A stretch of 33,671 nucleotides of DNA from Bacteriovoracaceae bacterium (GTDB lineage Bacteria; Bdellovibrionota; Bacteriovoracia; Bacteriovoracales; Bacteriovoracaceae), in assembly GCA_029865945.1 (NCBI GenBank), contig JARXAH010000002.1:1-33671 (forward strand). The letters are read 5' to 3'. Both the position numbers and the translations under genes were made by a program. The notes below the pieces were generated by a model. The model saw nothing but the letters and a program-made list of their open reading frames with translations. It was not told where the DNA came from and made no database searches. Below, one piece after another: positions 25,727 through 33,671 of this stretch (position 1 is its first letter; each line of letters opens with the position of its first letter).

Positions 25727-26662
25727 ATGAAGATAACCATCAATGATACAAAATTGAAACTGATCCCTATGGGAGTGATTAACATCACTCCCGATTCTTT
25801 TTCTGATGGTGGGGCCTGGTTAGATTCCCATAAACTCAATGAACATTTGTGGTCCTGGAATGATCATCAGGCGATCTGGGACATAGGCGCAGAATCCACA
25901 TCGCCACATTCTCAAAAATTAACAAGTGATGAAGAGCTAAAGCGGTGGGAGGATTATTTTTTTCCCGTTATCGAGAGCATGTTAGAAGCGGACTTAAATT
26001 CGAAACTTGCCTCACAAGAAATATCGATTGATTCCTACCACGCTTCAACAGTGAAACATATTTTAGAGCGATTTCAAATGTTGGGCCTAAATTCCACGAT
26101 TTATTGGAATGATGTTTCCGGAAAGTTTGACTCCCACGTGGTGGATTTATTGGGGCGATATTCCTCCTTAAAATATGTCTTTTGCTATAATTTAGCTCCG
26201 ACCCGGGAGCAGTCCCAAGATCACGCCCTCCACCATTTGCCCAGCGACTTAAGTGAAAGAGAATATTTTTTACATCTAGTAAAATACTTTCATTCGGCCA
26301 TTATTCAGGCCTCTAAAATAAATGCCCTGGGACGACTGATTCTTGATCCCACATTTGGATTTTCCAAGAGCAGGGCCTTTAATTTTAAGCTGTGGAGAAT
26401 ATTACCTTTGGTGGTAAAAGAGTTAGGACACAGTGATTGGCTAATTGGAGTTTCTAGGAAATCTTTCTTGCGTCCGCAAAATAAAAGCATCCATGAACCT
26501 GGAGTAAGAGAGCAGGCCGAATGGTCAGAGGCCTGGTTGCTAGGTGATTTGATTGGGCGTTTGATGATGGATTCAGAAATGAAACGAATTTATATTCGCA
26601 ACCACAGGTCTGACTTTTTAAGTACCTTATTATCCTTTCATCAAGAGAAAATTCAGTCATGA
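25727..26662 (+). CDS. folP: Dihydropteroate synthase
   Basis: A 311-residue TIM-barrel enzyme of folate synthesis that condenses p-aminobenzoate with the pterin diphosphate; it is the sulfonamide target. Conserved features are GVINITPDSFSDGG (16-29), IWDIGAESTSPHS (50-62), a DVSG strand end near residue 129, LILDPTFGFSK (about 204-214) and LIGVSRKSFL (about 240-249). AESTSPH replaces the more common GESTRPG, a modest deviation at the pterin loop. It is longer than the usual 270-285 residues. No strong ribosome site is seen. Its stop overlaps the decarboxylase start (ATGA), so the genes are coupled. Confidence 0.93.
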   Translation: MKITINDTKLKLIPMGVINITPDSFSDGGAWLDSHKLNEHLWSWNDHQAIWDIGAESTSPHSQKLTSDEELKRWEDYFFPVIESMLEADLNSKLASQEISIDSYHASTVKHILERFQMLGLNSTIYWNDVSGKFDSHVVDLLGRYSSLKYVFCYNLAPTREQSQDHALHHLPSDLSEREYFLHLVKYFHSAIIQASKINALGRLILDPTFGFSKSRAFNFKLWRILPLVVKELGHSDWLIGVSRKSFLRPQNKSIHEPGVREQAEWSEAWLLGDLIGRLMMDSEMKRIYIRNHRSDFLSTLLSFHQEKIQS

Positions 26663-28128
26663 TGTCTTTAGAAGAATTTAGTAAAAATGCAAAAATCATT
26701 ATTGATTGGTCAGTAGATTTTTTTAAAAATTTAAGATCACTTCCCGTGAAGGCCAAAACAAATTACGGTGATCTACGTCTTGAGATTCCCTTGAGTCCTC
26801 CGCAAAATTCGGAAAGTTTTGAAGACATTTGGAAAGACTTTTGCGAAAAAATTATTCCAAAAGTTAATCACTGGCAGCATCCAAAATTTTTTGCTTATTT
26901 TCCCATGAATTCAAGTTACCCAAGCATCTTAGGTGACCTAGCGGCGTCCATTATCAATACCCAGGCCATGGGTTGGGAGCTATCACCAGCGGCCACCGAA
27001 CTTGAAGAGATTGTCTTAAGTTGGCTTCAACAAGAAATGCGTTTACCGATTCATGTTCGAGGTGTCATTCATGATACGGCGTCGACGTCTACCCTTTGTG
27101 CTCTGATGGCCGCAAGAGACCGCGCCACCGATTGGAAATTACTTGATACTGGATGGCTGGAAAAAAATCGCCCGTTGATTTTGTATTGCTCGGCCCATGC
27201 TCACTCCTCAGTTGAAAAATCTCATTTTATGCTTGGGTTAGGAAAAGATCACATTCGCAAAATTCCTGTGGATCAAAATTTTTCTATGATCTCAAGCGAG
27301 TTAGAAAAACAAATTGAAATAGATCTATCGAACAAATGTATTCCTTATGCCATCGTGGGTGCATTTGGAACCACTAGTACGGCGGCCGTTGATCCGATGG
27401 TTGAGTTAAGTCGAATTGCTTTAAAATATAAAATTTGGCTGCACGTGGATGCTGCTTACAGCGGGCCTACTTTACTCTTAAAAGATTTTCAAGAAAAGTA
27501 TCAAATTCGAAACTGGGATTTTGATAGTTTGGTGCTCAATCCTCATAAGTGGATGCTCACCGGTTTTGATTGCTCCATTCTTTATGTGAAAAATCCGCTT
27601 GAGTACCAAAAATCCTTTAAGGTGGAGCCTCCCTACTTAAAAAATCTGGACGTTTCAAAAACGAAACTTGACCCCGATGAAATGCCCACCGAATATCGCC
27701 ATTGGACCCCGGCCTTAGGACGAAGATTTCGCGCGCTGAAATTGTGGTTCGTCATGAGAAGTTATGGGATGGAGGGGATCCGCAAATTTTTAAGATCCCA
27801 TCTTAAGATGGCGAAAAAATTTACTGAAAAAATGGAAACTCTTCCTGAGGTTAAAATAGTGGCCCCTGTTGATTTTGCTTTGGTGTGTTTTCGCTATCAA
27901 AGTTCCGCCTTGAGTGCAATTCAACTCAATGAAATTAATCAACAATGGCTCATGCATATCAACGCCAATGGACTTTATCTTTCTCCTACCATCATTGGTA
28001 GTGATTACGTCTTACGCTTTTCCATTGGATCTACTCATTGCGAAGACCGCGATATTGAGGAGTCCTTTGAAATTATTAGAAAAACGTTAATTAAGTTATT
28101 AGTAACTCATGGAAAAAATTCTCCATGA
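26659..28128 (+). CDS. Aromatic-L-amino-acid decarboxylase family protein (PLP group II)
   Basis: A 489-residue fold-type I PLP enzyme close in pattern to animal DOPA decarboxylase and plant Trp/Tyr decarboxylases. HPKFFAYFPMNSSYPSILGD (74-93), His182 in AHSSVEK (stacks on PLP), Asp263 in HVDAAYSG and the PLP Lys297 in NPHKW are present. Tyr326 (EPPYLKN) lies 29 residues after the PLP Lys. That is the same spacing as Lys303-Tyr332 in human DOPA decarboxylase, whose Tyr marks decarboxylases as opposed to aldehyde synthases. The product would be an aromatic amine such as tyramine or tryptamine; the substrate is not proven. It overlaps folP and the next gene by 4 bases each. Confidence 0.9.
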   Translation: MMSLEEFSKNAKIIIDWSVDFFKNLRSLPVKAKTNYGDLRLEIPLSPPQNSESFEDIWKDFCEKIIPKVNHWQHPKFFAYFPMNSSYPSILGDLAASIINTQAMGWELSPAATELEEIVLSWLQQEMRLPIHVRGVIHDTASTSTLCALMAARDRATDWKLLDTGWLEKNRPLILYCSAHAHSSVEKSHFMLGLGKDHIRKIPVDQNFSMISSELEKQIEIDLSNKCIPYAIVGAFGTTSTAAVDPMVELSRIALKYKIWLHVDAAYSGPTLLLKDFQEKYQIRNWDFDSLVLNPHKWMLTGFDCSILYVKNPLEYQKSFKVEPPYLKNLDVSKTKLDPDEMPTEYRHWTPALGRRFRALKLWFVMRSYGMEGIRKFLRSHLKMAKKFTEKMETLPEVKIVAPVDFALVCFRYQSSALSAIQLNEINQQWLMHINANGLYLSPTIIGSDYVLRFSIGSTHCEDRDIEESFEIIRKTLIKLLVTHGKNSP

Positions 28129-28508
28129 AGTTAAATAAAATTGAATTGCCTGTTATTCCCTCTACGCTTTTTTGGTACAAAGATTTTGCATCAGATATTT
28201 TAGAATTAGAGTTTTCATTGATTGATGAAGGTGGAGATGAGGATAAGGGACTTCTCATTCATTCTCCCCACGTGATCATTTGTTGTCGGCCCATTTTGGA
28301 GCAAAAATTATCTGTGTTTAATAAGTTAGATTTTTATTGTTCCCATGAAATCACTACAAAAGATCTTGAGCAAAAATTAGAACTCTTTGTTTACAAGCAT
28401 CGCTCAAGGAAAGTGACCAAAGAAATACATTTTTTTTCACGAACCCAAGAGGGAAAAGAGATGCTGATAATGAAAGATCCCAACGGACATGAGTGGGGAT
28501 TCGAATAA
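28125..28508 (+). CDS. VOC/glyoxalase-like small protein
   Basis: A 127-residue protein. The C-terminal MKDPNGHEWGF is the closing strand motif of vicinal-oxygen-chelate (glyoxalase/bleomycin-resistance) proteins. The N-terminal TLFWYKDFASDILELEFSLIDEGG fits the first beta-alpha-beta unit. The metal-ligand set is not obvious: the first His/Glu ligands are unclear, so it may be non-catalytic or divergent. The start overlaps the decarboxylase stop (ATGA), so it is translationally coupled and may serve the same pathway. It is convergent with the TRAP operon; no clear terminator hairpin lies in the 46-base gap. Confidence 0.6.
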   Translation: MKLNKIELPVIPSTLFWYKDFASDILELEFSLIDEGGDEDKGLLIHSPHVIICCRPILEQKLSVFNKLDFYCSHEITTKDLEQKLELFVYKHRSRKVTKEIHFFSRTQEGKEMLIMKDPNGHEWGFE

Positions 28509-28554
28509 TACCAAATCTAGAAAATTACGTATTACCTAATTTCACGAACTCTTG

Positions 28555-29838
28555 TTATTTCACGAAAACCAAACTGATATACGGCACGTAAGTAATGATC
28601 AATAATCCAAGCATTAAAACTAACAAGAATGGAAAACTGTCTTTATAAATCGCAAGCAGTGGACGTTTGAATCGATTCGATGAAATAAATAAATTGATGC
28701 CAACTGGCGGAGTTAAATATCCAATTTCTAGATTGGTTAAAAAAATCATCGCCAAATGTACAGGATGGATGCCGTAAGATTCGGCCAAGGGAATAATCAT
28801 AGGAAGGATAACGATGATGGCGCTAAAAATATCCATCAAGCAACCAACCACAAGTAAAAATAAATTGAGTACTACTAAAAATATCCACTTGTTTTGAATT
28901 AACTCTCGCATAGGGCCAAATATTTTCTGAGGCACTTCACTGTCGATGAGGTAATTAGTTAATCCCAAGGCGCAGGCCAAAATAATTAAAATAGAACCAA
29001 CGAGTGCCATGGATTCTTTAATAATCGGCCCAAAATCGCTGGAAAATTTTAAATCACCTCTGATAACAAAAACGAGCAGCATCGAATACACGAGCGTAAA
29101 AGTGGCGGCCTCTGTTGTGGTGATGACGCCCAGATAAATTCCTGCGAGCACGAGGATGGGTAAGGGAAATTCATATTTAGAAGAATCAAAGGCAAGTCTT
29201 AGACGATCTTTTAGTGGCCGGTAGGCATCAGCAATCATGGTAACTTCGTGGTCTGTCGTTTTCTCTTTATAAATACTGTAAATAGTGAGCAGCGCAACTA
29301 AGAGCAAGCAAGGAAGAATTCCAGAAATAAAAAGTTGATCAATACTAACTTTACTCACAACCCCGTAAAGAATGAGCGGAAGACTTGGCGGTAAAAGTAA
29401 ACCCAGTGATCCCGTTACAGTAATGAAACCATAACTGTAGCTTTCCCCAATTCCCCTCGTCTGAAGGATCGGAAATAAAAGCCCGCCTAGGGCCACGATC
29501 GTTACACCAGAGGCCCCGGTGAAGGCCGTAAATATTGAGCAGAGCGCCAGACATCCCAGAGAAAGTAGCCCAGCGCGATTTCCAAAGAGAATTTTTACGG
29601 AAGTGATCAATCGTTGGGGAGTTTGCGAGTAGGCGAGTAAATATCCTGCCACCGTAAAGAGTGGAATGGAAACAAGAGTGGGGGATTTTGCGACCCGGTA
29701 CATTTCAATAATCACAGCTGACATCTCGATATCAGCGATATGAAATAAAACGAGACCAAGTCCTCCCATCACAGCAAAGAGTGGCAACCCAAGAAAGGCC
29801 ATCACAATAAAAAGGAGAACTAGTATCCATTCATTCAT
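28555..29838 (-). CDS. dctM: TRAP transporter large permease (DctM)
   Basis: A 427-residue inner-membrane protein with about 11-12 hydrophobic helices. It is the ion-coupled translocation subunit of a TRAP transporter. Family markers are LGLPLFAVMGGLG near the start, SIPLFTVAGYLLA, FTAFTGASGVTIVALGGLLFPIL, SLGLLLPPSLPLILYGVVS and LTPPVGINLFI near the C-terminus. Length and layout are typical. Its start overlaps the dctQ stop by 4 bases. It is the last gene of the tatT-dctP-dctQ-dctM operon. Confidence 0.95.
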   Translation of the reverse strand: MNEWILVLLFIVMAFLGLPLFAVMGGLGLVLFHIADIEMSAVIIEMYRVAKSPTLVSIPLFTVAGYLLAYSQTPQRLITSVKILFGNRAGLLSLGCLALCSIFTAFTGASGVTIVALGGLLFPILQTRGIGESYSYGFITVTGSLGLLLPPSLPLILYGVVSKVSIDQLFISGILPCLLLVALLTIYSIYKEKTTDHEVTMIADAYRPLKDRLRLAFDSSKYEFPLPILVLAGIYLGVITTTEAATFTLVYSMLLVFVIRGDLKFSSDFGPIIKESMALVGSILIILACALGLTNYLIDSEVPQKIFGPMRELIQNKWIFLVVLNLFLLVVGCLMDIFSAIIVILPMIIPLAESYGIHPVHLAMIFLTNLEIGYLTPPVGINLFISSNRFKRPLLAIYKDSFPFLLVLMLGLLIITYVPYISLVFVK

Positions 29839-30365
29839 ACTAGGTCCCTTCGAACTTTATGTTTGCCAGTCGGATTAACTAAAAAGAGAGTTAAACATTT
29901 ATCTAAGGCATGGGTAAAAAAACGAAAGGCCATCAGTGATAAACCAAACGGAATGGTTAGCAAAACGTGATGAAGTTTAAAGAAAAGAAAGGCCTCTGAT
30001 TCAGTCGCTTTTTCTACTAAATAATAATCCCATGACGCATAAACTAAGAACCCTAAAAAAACCACGCAACTTAAATATAAAACAATCATGAGGCACGATT
30101 CAGTTTTTTTAAATCCTCTTATTTCTAAGTAACGTGTTAATAAGTCCATGCGAATGTGTTGATCGTTGGCCACTGCTATGGTCGCCCCTAAGAAGAGGGA
30201 TAAAAAAACTAAATGTCGCATGAGCGGCTCGGCCCAAAGATTTGTTGAGTGCATCAATCTTGAAACGATTGACCAACAACTAAATAAAAGAAGTGAGAGG
30301 ATGACAAGGATAAGTATTTTTAATATCGCCTTATCAAACCAATGATTGATGCGCTTTAGCCACAT
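29835..30365 (-). CDS. dctQ: TRAP transporter small permease (DctQ)
   Basis: A 176-residue membrane protein with four helices, the DctQ subunit that supports DctM. Helices are near 13-33, 44-62, 92-112 and 129-150. EPLMRHLVFLSLFLGATIAVANDQHIRMDLL is the conserved second-helix block (about 41-71). The gene sits 7 bases after dctP and overlaps dctM, as is usual for these operons. Confidence 0.92.
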   Translation of the reverse strand: MWLKRINHWFDKAILKILILVILSLLLFSCWSIVSRLMHSTNLWAEPLMRHLVFLSLFLGATIAVANDQHIRMDLLTRYLEIRGFKKTESCLMIVLYLSCVVFLGFLVYASWDYYLVEKATESEAFLFFKLHHVLLTIPFGLSLMAFRFFTHALDKCLTLFLVNPTGKHKVRRDLV

Positions 30366-30372
30366 AAAAAAA

Positions 30373-31371
30373 TTACTTTTTTAATTCTTTTTCGAATTCA
30401 TCGAAAGCTTTTTGAGAAATAAAACTTGGCACCAATTTTGAAACAACTTTTTTTCTCAGTTCCGTCGATTTTTCGATATCAGCTTTTGGAAAATCCACCA
30501 TTTTTATTTTCATACTTGCGAAGGAATCTAAGGTTTTTTGATTATCTTCCTGAGTTTTTGAATTGGATTTGGCAATATATTTATTGGAAATACTCAATAT
30601 TTTTTTTTGATTTTCAGCTGAAATTTTATTCCAAGTTTTTAGTGAAATAATGAGGGAGCCAATGGAATAAGCTACTGGGTAGTTAATGATGTATTTCATT
30701 TTAGTGTGCCACTGTAACGCCGTCATTCCCAGCGGAGGTGCGTAAGCTGCATTGATAATTCCAGAGGAGAGCGAAGTGAGTACGTCTGGCAAGGAAAGGG
30801 ATTCTGAAACGAGTTCGAGACTCCCAATGAGTGCCTCTGCAATCTTATCTCCTTGCCACGCCCAAACTTTTAAACCTTTGAGGGACGCAAGATCTTTTAC
30901 TTTTTTGGTTGACCCTAAGTAGACTGGCCCAATTTCATACATACCTAAGGATGCGTAGCCGCTCTTTTTAAATTCGGCCTCAAAATAGGGAGACATTTTT
31001 TCTAATATTTTAAGAGCTTTTTTGTTGTCACCCTTAAAGGTAAAAGGAATTTCAAAAACTCGAGAATCAGCATAAATATCGCCAAGTGTTTTTCCGGTAA
31101 ACATTCCACCGCTCAATTGGCCAATTTTAATTTTGCTTAAAGCATCAGACTCATCACCTGCTGTTCCTCCAGCATAGAGTTTAAACTTTACCGCGTTGGC
31201 CGTTTCTTTTTCCATCTCTAAGGCCATACTTCTGATGTCCTGGTCCCAGTGAGTTCCTTCAGGGGCAAGATAGGCCAATTTAATTTCAACGGGGGCACAA
31301 AAAGCAAAATTGGAAAAAGTTAAAAAAAGCGAAGCGATTAAAACGTTAAGGTAAGCGAAATTTTTTTGCAT
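30373..31371 (-). CDS. dctP: TRAP transporter substrate-binding protein (TatT-linked DctP type)
   Basis: A 332-residue periplasmic binding protein. I place the start at 31371, where a signal peptide begins (MQKNFAYLNVLIASLFLTFS, cleavage near FCA); the longer frame to 31455 would bury the signal. The DctP fold is clear: APEGTHWDQDIRSMALEME, GDESDALSKIKIGQLSGGMFTG, PFTF, and LPDVLTSLSSGIINAAYAPPLGMTALQW. At the usual GLK-I-R site, where Arg binds a substrate carboxylate, this protein has Trp170 in GLKVWAWQGD. That is my recollection of the TatT-associated branch, proposed to bind more hydrophobic ligands. The ATG overlaps the tatT stop by one base. Confidence 0.92.
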   Translation of the reverse strand: MQKNFAYLNVLIASLFLTFSNFAFCAPVEIKLAYLAPEGTHWDQDIRSMALEMEKETANAVKFKLYAGGTAGDESDALSKIKIGQLSGGMFTGKTLGDIYADSRVFEIPFTFKGDNKKALKILEKMSPYFEAEFKKSGYASLGMYEIGPVYLGSTKKVKDLASLKGLKVWAWQGDKIAEALIGSLELVSESLSLPDVLTSLSSGIINAAYAPPLGMTALQWHTKMKYIINYPVAYSIGSLIISLKTWNKISAENQKKILSISNKYIAKSNSKTQEDNQKTLDSFASMKIKMVDFPKADIEKSTELRKKVVSKLVPSFISQKAFDEFEKELKK

Positions 31372-32408
31372 TATTTTTTCTTCCTGTTCATGTTGGTTGA
31401 TACATTTGGTGATGTCTTTAAAAATGTGGCGTTTAGAATTTGAAACCTTTCCCATGCGATGGCATTAAATAGATTTAATCGCTCATCATAAGAAAGCATT
31501 TTTTCTTTTACGGGAATGGCAGAAATTTGTTTTTGCCATATCTCAAATTGACTTAATAATTTAGGTAGTAATAATTTCACTTCTGAAACGCGGTCCTGTG
31601 GGATTAAAACGTATTGAATATAAGAGATCGGATAGAGTAAATTTTGCGGATATTGATCCCTTAATTTCTGAAGATTATTTTCACCCGACTCTGGATTACC
31701 GCCTAACATTTTTGGTCTTGATAATAAATAAACAGCTTTAAATAAATCGCAGGCCCCAAAATCTATATTCGGATTCCACTCGCAGGCAAAATCGATTAAT
31801 GACTTAGCTTGTGGTAGGAGCAGGACAAGTTCTGGTTGGTCGCGGTGGAAATTTAAATAAGACGCCCAAGCTTGGCCAAAATAAAATAAACCTTCAGCAT
31901 CATCTTTTTTAAAGAGAGAATTTAAGTACTTCTTTGTATCGGATTCATCGTTGCCGATTTGAATAAATTTTTCTAGGGAGCTCCCTTTACTTTTTAGCCA
32001 TTCATCTCCCACTTTGACGGCCTTGGCGTACCAAGGAGTTGCAAGATGAGAAAACTTTGAAATTTCAGATAGGCCAAGAGAGTTTGCGGACTTCATCATT
32101 TCAGTTTCACCATAACCAAAACCGTAGCTGCTATAGGCCTTGATGATCTGGACAAAAAGAGTGGAGTTTTTTGGTGAGTTAGCTCTAAGTGATTCTAAAA
32201 ATAATAAATTTCCAGGTAACGCCTTAGAAAAATAATCGTAATCAAAAATATAATAAGGGGCCTGAGATCCCTCTTTGGCCAATTCGGCGGTGGTATTAGT
32301 GGCCATTTTTTTCACGAGCCCAGAGCAACCGAAAAGGCCACCGCCAAGCAAAATAAAAATATAGTTAACGCAGAATAAATACGTCTGAGGATAAAAATAA
32401 TTTTTCAT
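31371..32408 (-). CDS. tatT: TRAP-associated lipoprotein TatT (TPR trimer type)
   Basis: A 345-residue lipoprotein. The signal ends in GLFGC with predicted lipidated Cys28. The body is helical with TPR-like pairs. SPKNSTLFVQIIKAYSSYGFGYGE (about 79-102), FYFGQAWASYLNFHRDQPEL (about 175-194) and PKMLGGNPESGENNLQKL (about 232-249) match the TatT family (PF16811). Its Treponema pallidum member Tp0956 forms a complex with the DctP-like Tp0957. The stop overlaps the dctP start. The palindromic repeat begins 8 bases upstream of the start codon. No good ribosome site remains there (AGGT is about 15 bases away), so expression may depend on the repeat. Confidence 0.88.
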   Translation of the reverse strand: MKNYFYPQTYLFCVNYIFILLGGGLFGCSGLVKKMATNTTAELAKEGSQAPYYIFDYDYFSKALPGNLLFLESLRANSPKNSTLFVQIIKAYSSYGFGYGETEMMKSANSLGLSEISKFSHLATPWYAKAVKVGDEWLKSKGSSLEKFIQIGNDESDTKKYLNSLFKKDDAEGLFYFGQAWASYLNFHRDQPELVLLLPQAKSLIDFACEWNPNIDFGACDLFKAVYLLSRPKMLGGNPESGENNLQKLRDQYPQNLLYPISYIQYVLIPQDRVSEVKLLLPKLLSQFEIWQKQISAIPVKEKMLSYDERLNLFNAIAWERFQILNATFLKTSPNVSTNMNRKKK

Positions 32409-32416
32409 GATTTTTT

Positions 32417-32562
32417 GTATCTACCTACGTGGTTTTGTAACTGCCTAAGGCCCTCTGGAAATTTCGTCACGATTAGGACGACGTTTCGAGGCTTGCTCCT
32501 GGCAAGCCGCAGAAAAAGGAGTCCGTAGAGTGGCGAAATTTACGAGGGACCTAGGTAGTTAC
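32417..32562 (+). repeat. Palindromic interspersed repeat, copy 2 (apparently complete)
   Basis: This is the second copy of the 1-141 element, with 135/141 identity over the shared part. The outer ends form inverted repeats: GTATCTACCTACG at 32417-32429 against the complement of the right end, GTAACTACCTAGG, 11 of 13 matching. The 8-base sequence GATTTTTT flanks it on both sides (32409-32416 and 32563-32570) and could be a target-site duplication, though it is low in complexity. It lies between folE2 and tatT, both on the minus strand, and separates tatT from its original upstream sequence. Confidence 0.88.
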
Positions 32563-32637
32563 GATTTTTTTATACTAGCAGGAGGAGAGGAAGAGGTAAA
32601 TTTCAAAACAAATATTTCAAAGCAAATAGATCAAAAA

Positions 32638-33669
32638 TTAAATGAGGGAATTCTTAAGACCTTCCGGGATACCTTTATAAAGTTCGGCGACTGCATTGTG
32701 TGAGTGAAGGGATTCAAAGTGCTCGAGCTTGGCAAACCAATCTTGAATCCATGTGGCCTGCTCAAGAATTTGATGAACATATTTTCCAGCATGCTCTACA
32801 AACATGGGATTACTTCCATTTAAAATAGCAAAGGCCTGCTCATCCATTCTCTTCGCCAAAGATTGAGTTTCGGTTGGGAGGGCAAGTCGTAACAAGTTAA
32901 CTAACTCTGGAATGAAGTATTCACCACTTTCAATGGCCTGCTCTGTTAACTGAACCGTCACACTGGCCTTCGCTCTTTGACTGTGAGCAACCGCAACTCC
33001 GTAACCATCTTGTCTTTGGTGTTGATTGAATTCTTGTTCATATTGTTTTGACATGGATAAGGCACAAGGACAGGTGGCCGAGTACTCATAATTCACGACG
33101 AGAAAGACCTGATCTTTACCCAGTTTATGGATTCCCATTAATTCGCAATCGTAATATTGCCATCCCCATCTTTCGCTTTTAAGAGTGGTTTGCTTGAGCG
33201 CGTAAGGAAATTTTAAATGTATTTTTGACCACTCAAGAGGAGATTCATGAAGGGAATCACACATGAGCGACCTAAGACCAGTGGCCATCTGGCGTATCAG
33301 TTTGGGATCCACAATTTTGTTACTGGTTTCTGCTTGAATGTACTCCACCATTCGGCTCATGTTGAGGCCCGTTTTACCGGGGCGCAAATTCACAAACAAA
33401 GAAGCATGAGTGTCATGATTCATGGGCCCGAAAGGGTGAGCATAACTAACAGGAAGTCGAAATCGCTCGATTCCCACATGGGCAAGTGCAATTGCTTGTT
33501 GAGGAGGGGACAAAAGTTGAATGTCATTGAGACCATTTTCGTCAACTAGGGGGGATTCCAGCAGACCTTTTAGGAAATGTATTCTTTCTTGATCAAGGAA
33601 AGAGTTACCTGAGATGTTATTATTTCTAAAATTTGACGCATCATCATTTTGATAATTATTAATATTCAT
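32638..33669 (-). CDS. folE2: GTP cyclohydrolase I type IB (FolE2)
   Basis: A 343-residue protein of the FolE2 (GCYH-IB, formerly DUF198) family. It converts GTP to dihydroneopterin triphosphate, the entry to folate and related pterins. Markers are HVGIERFRLPV (about 64-74), the ASLFVNL-(R)-KTGLNMSRMVEYI block (about 88-110), the metal-site Cys in YSATCPCALS and HSQRAKASV. FolE2 works with metals other than zinc and often replaces FolE under zinc shortage. The N-terminal 24 residues are Asn-rich and unlike the core. The ATG is only 2 bases from the window end, so a further upstream start cannot be excluded. Confidence 0.93.
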   Translation of the reverse strand: MNINNYQNDDASNFRNNNISGNSFLDQERIHFLKGLLESPLVDENGLNDIQLLSPPQQAIALAHVGIERFRLPVSYAHPFGPMNHDTHASLFVNLRPGKTGLNMSRMVEYIQAETSNKIVDPKLIRQMATGLRSLMCDSLHESPLEWSKIHLKFPYALKQTTLKSERWGWQYYDCELMGIHKLGKDQVFLVVNYEYSATCPCALSMSKQYEQEFNQHQRQDGYGVAVAHSQRAKASVTVQLTEQAIESGEYFIPELVNLLRLALPTETQSLAKRMDEQAFAILNGSNPMFVEHAGKYVHQILEQATWIQDWFAKLEHFESLHSHNAVAELYKGIPEGLKNSLI

Positions 33670-33671
33670 CA

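Overview
The window reads as a chromosomal segment of an AT-rich, diderm (Gram-negative) bacterium. Diderm signs are a beta-barrel porin, several lipoproteins, and a tripartite (TRAP) transporter with a periplasmic binding protein. The mix of von Willebrand A (VWA) lipoproteins, slipin/NfeD, phenylalanine hydroxylase, sigma-32 and FolE2 would suit Bdellovibrionota (Bacteriovorax-like) or a related delta-type lineage. That assignment is inference: no rRNA or other decisive marker is present. I see no tRNA, CRISPR, prophage or transposase gene.

Layout. Positions 1-141 and 32417-32562 carry two near-identical copies of a palindromic repeat in direct orientation; the first is cut by the window edge. 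Between them: a DUF2177 membrane protein and a small membrane protein (176-769); a VWA lipoprotein with calcium-type repeats (1005-2663); a small unknown and a class IV aminotransferase (2727-4060); two divergently transcribed exported proteins of unknown function (4112-6797); a housekeeping block rpoH, rpsO, pnp, dut, a PHA-granule-type small protein and a 2Fe-2S ferredoxin (6848-11969); an exported unknown (12095-12658); a minus-strand operon nfeD-slipin-phhA-phhB (16061 down to 12746); a porin and speD (16408-18417); a polar amino acid ABC transporter with fused binding protein and permease, followed by a nitrilase-family amidase (18493-21609); a second VWA lipoprotein on the minus strand (21681-23459); an ftsH-folP-aromatic decarboxylase-VOC series (23742-28508); a complete minus-strand TRAP transporter operon tatT-dctP-dctQ-dctM (32408 down to 28555); and folE2 at the right edge.

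Connections. Pterin metabolism recurs: folE2 makes the pterin precursor, folP commits it to folate, and phhA uses a tetrahydropterin that phhB helps recycle. FtsH and RpoH are a protease-substrate pair in E. coli. The two VWA lipoproteins are paralogues that share a C-terminal domain I cannot name. The TRAP binding protein has Trp where carboxylate-binding relatives have Arg, which fits the TatT-linked branch.

Most worth a second look: the 146-bp palindromic repeat, whose copy-to-copy differences all preserve predicted pairing; the VWA pair; the rpsO leader that can hide its own ribosome site; and the structured pnp leader with an unattached perfect Shine-Dalgarno sequence.
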